A stretch of 33,422 bases of DNA from DATKKK01 sp035542975 (GTDB lineage Archaea; Thermoproteota; Bathyarchaeia; Bathyarchaeales; Bathycorpusculaceae): positions 1 to 33,422 of the forward strand of contig DATKKK010000006.1 in NCBI GenBank assembly GCA_035542975.1, read 5' to 3'. Position numbers and translations under genes: made by a program. The notes below the pieces were generated by a model. That model saw nothing but the letters and a program-made list of their open reading frames with translations, did not search any database and was not told the DNA's origin. How positions within the stretch are numbered: position 1 is the stretch's first letter; each line of letters opens with the position of its first letter. This document shows positions 31,020 to 33,422 of this stretch, in pieces.

Positions 31020-31670
31020 ATGGAGATGAGTTTGATACCTGACGAGCACAAGGAAGAAATCAGAAACCAACTAGCACAAAACTTGGTCAACCCCGTTAGG
31101 GTAGTCATGTTTACTCAGGAGATGGAATGCCACTTCTGCGCCGAAACCAAACAATTAGTCATGGAATTGGCAGCGCTAAACGACAAGATCAAAGCTGAAG
31201 TTCACGATTTTGTGGCAGACGCGCAACTAGCCAAAGATTACGGAGTCGACAAGGTTCCAGCACTCGTCATCTTGGGCGAGAAAGACTATGGAATCAGGTT
31301 TTATGGGCTTCCGTTCGGCTACGAGTTCCAGACCCTGCTGCAAACTTTGACGGCGGTTTCGCATGGAAAAACAGACTTGGCAGAAGAAACGAAGGCAAAG
31401 CTCAGGGAGATAAAAACGCCTGTGAACATCAAGGTTTTCGTAACCCTTACTTGTCCGCACTGTCCCGTGGCTGCGAGTTTAGCGCACAAGTTTGCCATGG
31501 AGAACGATTTGATCAAGGCTGAGGTCATCGACGGAAACGAGTTTCCGCAGTTAGCCCTAAAATATGGGGTTATGGGGGTTCCTAAAACGATTATTAACGA
31601 GAAAGTGGATTTCGTCGGCGCTGTTCCAGAAAACGTGTTTCTGCAACACGTCTTGCTTGCCACTCAATGA
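31020..31670 (+). CDS. Protein disulfide oxidoreductase with two thioredoxin folds
   Basis: This 216-residue protein has two thioredoxin-like units, typical of the archaeal PDO (glutaredoxin-like domain) family that makes, breaks or rearranges protein disulfides. The first unit has Cys37-His-Phe-Cys40 (MECHFCAET) and the second Cys145-Pro-His-Cys148 (TCPHCPVAA). Each unit has a cis-proline loop (KVPALVIL and GVPKTIIN). The start at ATG 31020 has GAGG five bases before it, and ATG 31026 is an alternative. It sits between the OsmC gene and the YHS/copper-ATPase pair. The CPHC site predicts reducing potential closer to glutaredoxin. Targets are unknown. Confidence 0.93.
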   Translation: MEMSLIPDEHKEEIRNQLAQNLVNPVRVVMFTQEMECHFCAETKQLVMELAALNDKIKAEVHDFVADAQLAKDYGVDKVPALVILGEKDYGIRFYGLPFGYEFQTLLQTLTAVSHGKTDLAEETKAKLREIKTPVNIKVFVTLTCPHCPVAASLAHKFAMENDLIKAEVIDGNEFPQLALKYGVMGVPKTIINEKVDFVGAVPENVFLQHVLLATQ

Positions 31671-31725
31671 AACCATTGTCAATAAAAAAAAGAAAAAACG
31701 GATTGTATACTGCTTGACTTTGCGC

Positions 31726-31911
31726 TTAGCAGCAGCATGAACAGCCGCATCCTGAACCTTTCGATTGCCCCGCTGCATATTTCGTGGGGTTTTTGTCAAA
31801 CGTAACTTTGCATGATTGATTACAGAAATAATATGTTTTACCCATGTAATCCGACTTGAACTTCGCGGTCCTCTCGTCCACGTTCATGCCGCAAACTGGA
31901 TCTTTAGCCAT
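31726..31911 (-). CDS. YHS-domain metal-binding protein with Cys-rich tail
   Basis: The protein (61 residues from the chosen start) is a YHS domain, beginning MAKDPVCGMNVDE and ending in YYFCNQSCKVTFDKNPTKY. The domain binds metal through its Cys residues and is often fused to copper ATPases. Here it stands alone, with a tail of GCGCSCCC that could hold a metal too. GGAGGTGAGG followed by six bases favours ATG 31911 over the start at 31923. It begins 23 bases after the copper P-type ATPase stop on the same strand, so a role as copper carrier or sensor for the pump is reasonable. Confidence 0.88.
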   Translation of the reverse strand: MAKDPVCGMNVDERTAKFKSDYMGKTYYFCNQSCKVTFDKNPTKYAAGQSKGSGCGCSCCC

Positions 31912-31934
31912 ACTCAACCTCACCTCCCCTCTTC

Positions 31935-33422
31935 TTACACGTTGAACTTCTCAAACTTGAACTTCGCCAGCTTCAATGTTGCCGAGTTACTAACCACAGT
32001 CAACGAGCTGATCGCCATCGCACCAGCCGCAAACATCGGGTTCAACAGTCCCGTGGCAGCCACAGGAATCATCACCGTGTTGTATATGAACGCCCAGAAC
32101 AGGTTCGAATTAATCTTCTGCATGGTCTTCTTGCTCAACTCTATCCCTAATGCTACATCCCTCAAATCATCCTTAATGAGCACTATGCCACCTGTTTCCT
32201 TTGCAATATCAGTGCCGCTGCCAATAGCTATGCCTATGTCAGCCTGCGCCAGAGCAGGCGCATCGTTGATGCCGTCGCCGACCATGGCCACTGTTTTTCC
32301 TTCACTCTGCATCTTCTTGATAACGTCTACTTTTTCCCACGGCAACACGTTAGCAATCACCTGATCTATGCCCAACTGACCTGCAATGGCTTTTGCCGTT
32401 CGCTCGTTGTCACCTGTCAGCATCGCCACTTCAAGCTTCATACTCTTCAACTTGTTAATTGCCTCAACTGCGTTCTTTTTGGGCGTGTCCATCACCGCGA
32501 TTATCCCCGCAACTTTTCCGTCAACGGCCAAAATCACCGCCGTCTTGCCCTGTTCTTCAAGCTTCTGAAGGTCAGCTTCAACCAAGTCAATCGGAATCTT
32601 TTCTTGTTGCATGAGCTTTCGGTTTCCAAGCAACATCTTCTTGTTCTCGTAAATGCATCGAACTCCTTGTCCAGGCAATGCTTCAAAGGATTCTGCGTCT
32701 GGAACGTCTAGTTTGGCTTCTTTTGCCTTGTTGAGTATGGCTTCTGCCAACGGGTGTTCCGAACCTTTTTCGGCTGTGGCTGCAAGCTTCAGCGCATCCT
32801 TTTCCTCATAGTTATTGTACGTGATGATGTCGGTAACTGAAGGTTCACCCTTAGTCAGCGTTCCCGTTTTATCGAACACTACAGTTTTGAGTTTTCGCGC
32901 TCTTTCGACGTACTCGCCGCTCCTCAGGAGCACGCCGTATTCTGCGCCCTTGCCCACACCCGCCAGTATCGCGGTTGGCGTGGCAATTCCCAGCGCACAC
33001 GGACAAGCAATCAATATAACCGCCAGCAGTGCGAAGAAGGCAGCGGAGAAACCGCTCGTGAAGTACCAGTAAGTGAATGAAACCGCGGCAACTGTGAAGA
33101 CGATGGGAACAAACTTAGAGACCACACGGTCAGCGAACTTTTGCACGGGTGCACTCGAGGCTTGGGCTTCTTCGACTAGACGCACGATCTGCGCTAACGC
33201 TGTGTCTTCTCCGACTTTCGTGGCTTTGATTCGCAAGAGACCCGTCTTGTTGACGGTGGCGCCTATGACTTCGCTTCCAACATTTTTCTCAACGGGGATG
33301 CTTTCGCCCGTGATTATTTTCTCGTCAACCGAAGAATATCCAGCGATCACCACGCCGTCTGTGGGGATTTTTTCTCCAGGCTTAACGATGATGACGTCGT
33401 TCACTTGCAGTTCGTCAACTGG
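31935..33422 (-). CDS. Copper-transporting P-type ATPase, N-terminus cut by window edge
   Basis: The visible 495 residues belong to a P1B-type heavy-metal ATPase and the frame stays open to the right edge, so the N-terminus is missing. Motifs include TGES in the actuator domain, ACPCALG in the metal-binding membrane helix, DKTGTLT with the phosphorylated Asp, and GDGINDAP. The last membrane helices carry YNTVMIP and AMAISSLTVVSNS, a pattern linked to copper(I) pumps. The pump would export Cu+ or deliver it to cuproproteins, and the N-terminal metal-binding domain, if any, lies outside. The YHS gene follows directly. No copper regulator is visible here. Confidence 0.93.
   Translation of the reverse strand, partial: PVDELQVNDVIIVKPGEKIPTDGVVIAGYSSVDEKIITGESIPVEKNVGSEVIGATVNKTGLLRIKATKVGEDTALAQIVRLVEEAQASSAPVQKFADRVVSKFVPIVFTVAAVSFTYWYFTSGFSAAFFALLAVILIACPCALGIATPTAILAGVGKGAEYGVLLRSGEYVERARKLKTVVFDKTGTLTKGEPSVTDIITYNNYEEKDALKLAATAEKGSEHPLAEAILNKAKEAKLDVPDAESFEALPGQGVRCIYENKKMLLGNRKLMQQEKIPIDLVEADLQKLEEQGKTAVILAVDGKVAGIIAVMDTPKKNAVEAINKLKSMKLEVAMLTGDNERTAKAIAGQLGIDQVIANVLPWEKVDVIKKMQSEGKTVAMVGDGINDAPALAQADIGIAIGSGTDIAKETGGIVLIKDDLRDVALGIELSKKTMQKINSNLFWAFIYNTVMIPVAATGLLNPMFAAGAMAISSLTVVSNSATLKLAKFKFEKFNV

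Overview
This window reads as part of an archaeal chromosome, most likely from an anaerobic or micro-oxic member of the TACK group such as a Bathyarchaeia-like lineage. That placement is inferred from gene content. The signs are TATA-type promoters, GGTGA-type ribosome binding sites, frequent TTG and GTG starts, a stand-alone LigD-type 3'-phosphoesterase, a Sulfolobus-type zinc ferredoxin, a two-domain protein disulfide oxidoreductase, a class II ribonucleotide reductase and an Archaeoglobus-type IscS/IscU pair. I see no rRNA, complete tRNA, CRISPR array or insertion sequence.

Layout. 1-3.8 kb: DNA repair genes (LigD phosphoesterase end, DUF72 protein, AAG-type 3-methyladenine glycosylase), an Lrp-type regulator, a short DUF362-like protein, and a flavodoxin followed by a ferritin-like protein. 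3.9-9.2 kb: an MgtA-type P-type ATPase and a small ferredoxin, facing a two-gene NiFe hydrogenase (large and small subunits). 9.2-10.9 kb: an operon of a Cys-rich helix-turn-helix regulator and a cytosolic HtrA protease, preceded by tandem palindromes next to the TATA box. 11.1-16.6 kb: a membrane protein with a His-rich motif, a CBS-domain site-2 protease, a thioredoxin, a CoA-binding protein, a VIT-like membrane protein with an N-terminal winged-helix-like region, an FMN reductase, a deoxyribosyltransferase-like protein, endonuclease III and a 50-residue conserved protein. 16.6-21.3 kb: a glutaredoxin plus ferredoxin:disulfide reductase pair, a dihydrolipoamide dehydrogenase-like flavoprotein, an MFS exporter and an Fe/Mn superoxide dismutase. 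21.3-24.4 kb: a two-subunit 2-oxoacid:ferredoxin oxidoreductase, divergent from the zinc ferredoxin that is its probable electron acceptor.

24.4-27.1 kb is the most interesting block: TusA, DsrE, IscS-like, IscU, a small Cys-rich TRASH-like protein and a small unknown protein, all on one strand and tightly packed. The IscS-like protein keeps the persulfide cysteine but has Asp where the PLP-binding lysine should be. It therefore should not work as an ordinary cysteine desulfurase, which suggests Fe-S assembly fed by sulfide or a relayed persulfide.

27.2-33.4 kb: an Fpg/Nei glycosylase with an odd start region, rubredoxin, class II ribonucleotide reductase, an OsmC protein, a protein disulfide oxidoreductase, a YHS-domain metal protein and a copper P-type ATPase that runs off the window end.

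Taken together, the window is dense in thiol, Fe-S, flavin and metal chemistry. Several pairs look functional: disulfide reductase with glutaredoxin and possibly ribonucleotide reductase, oxidoreductase with zinc ferredoxin, and IscS with IscU. Others, such as superoxide dismutase, ferritin-like protein, rubredoxin and OsmC, look like oxygen and peroxide defence for an anaerobe.
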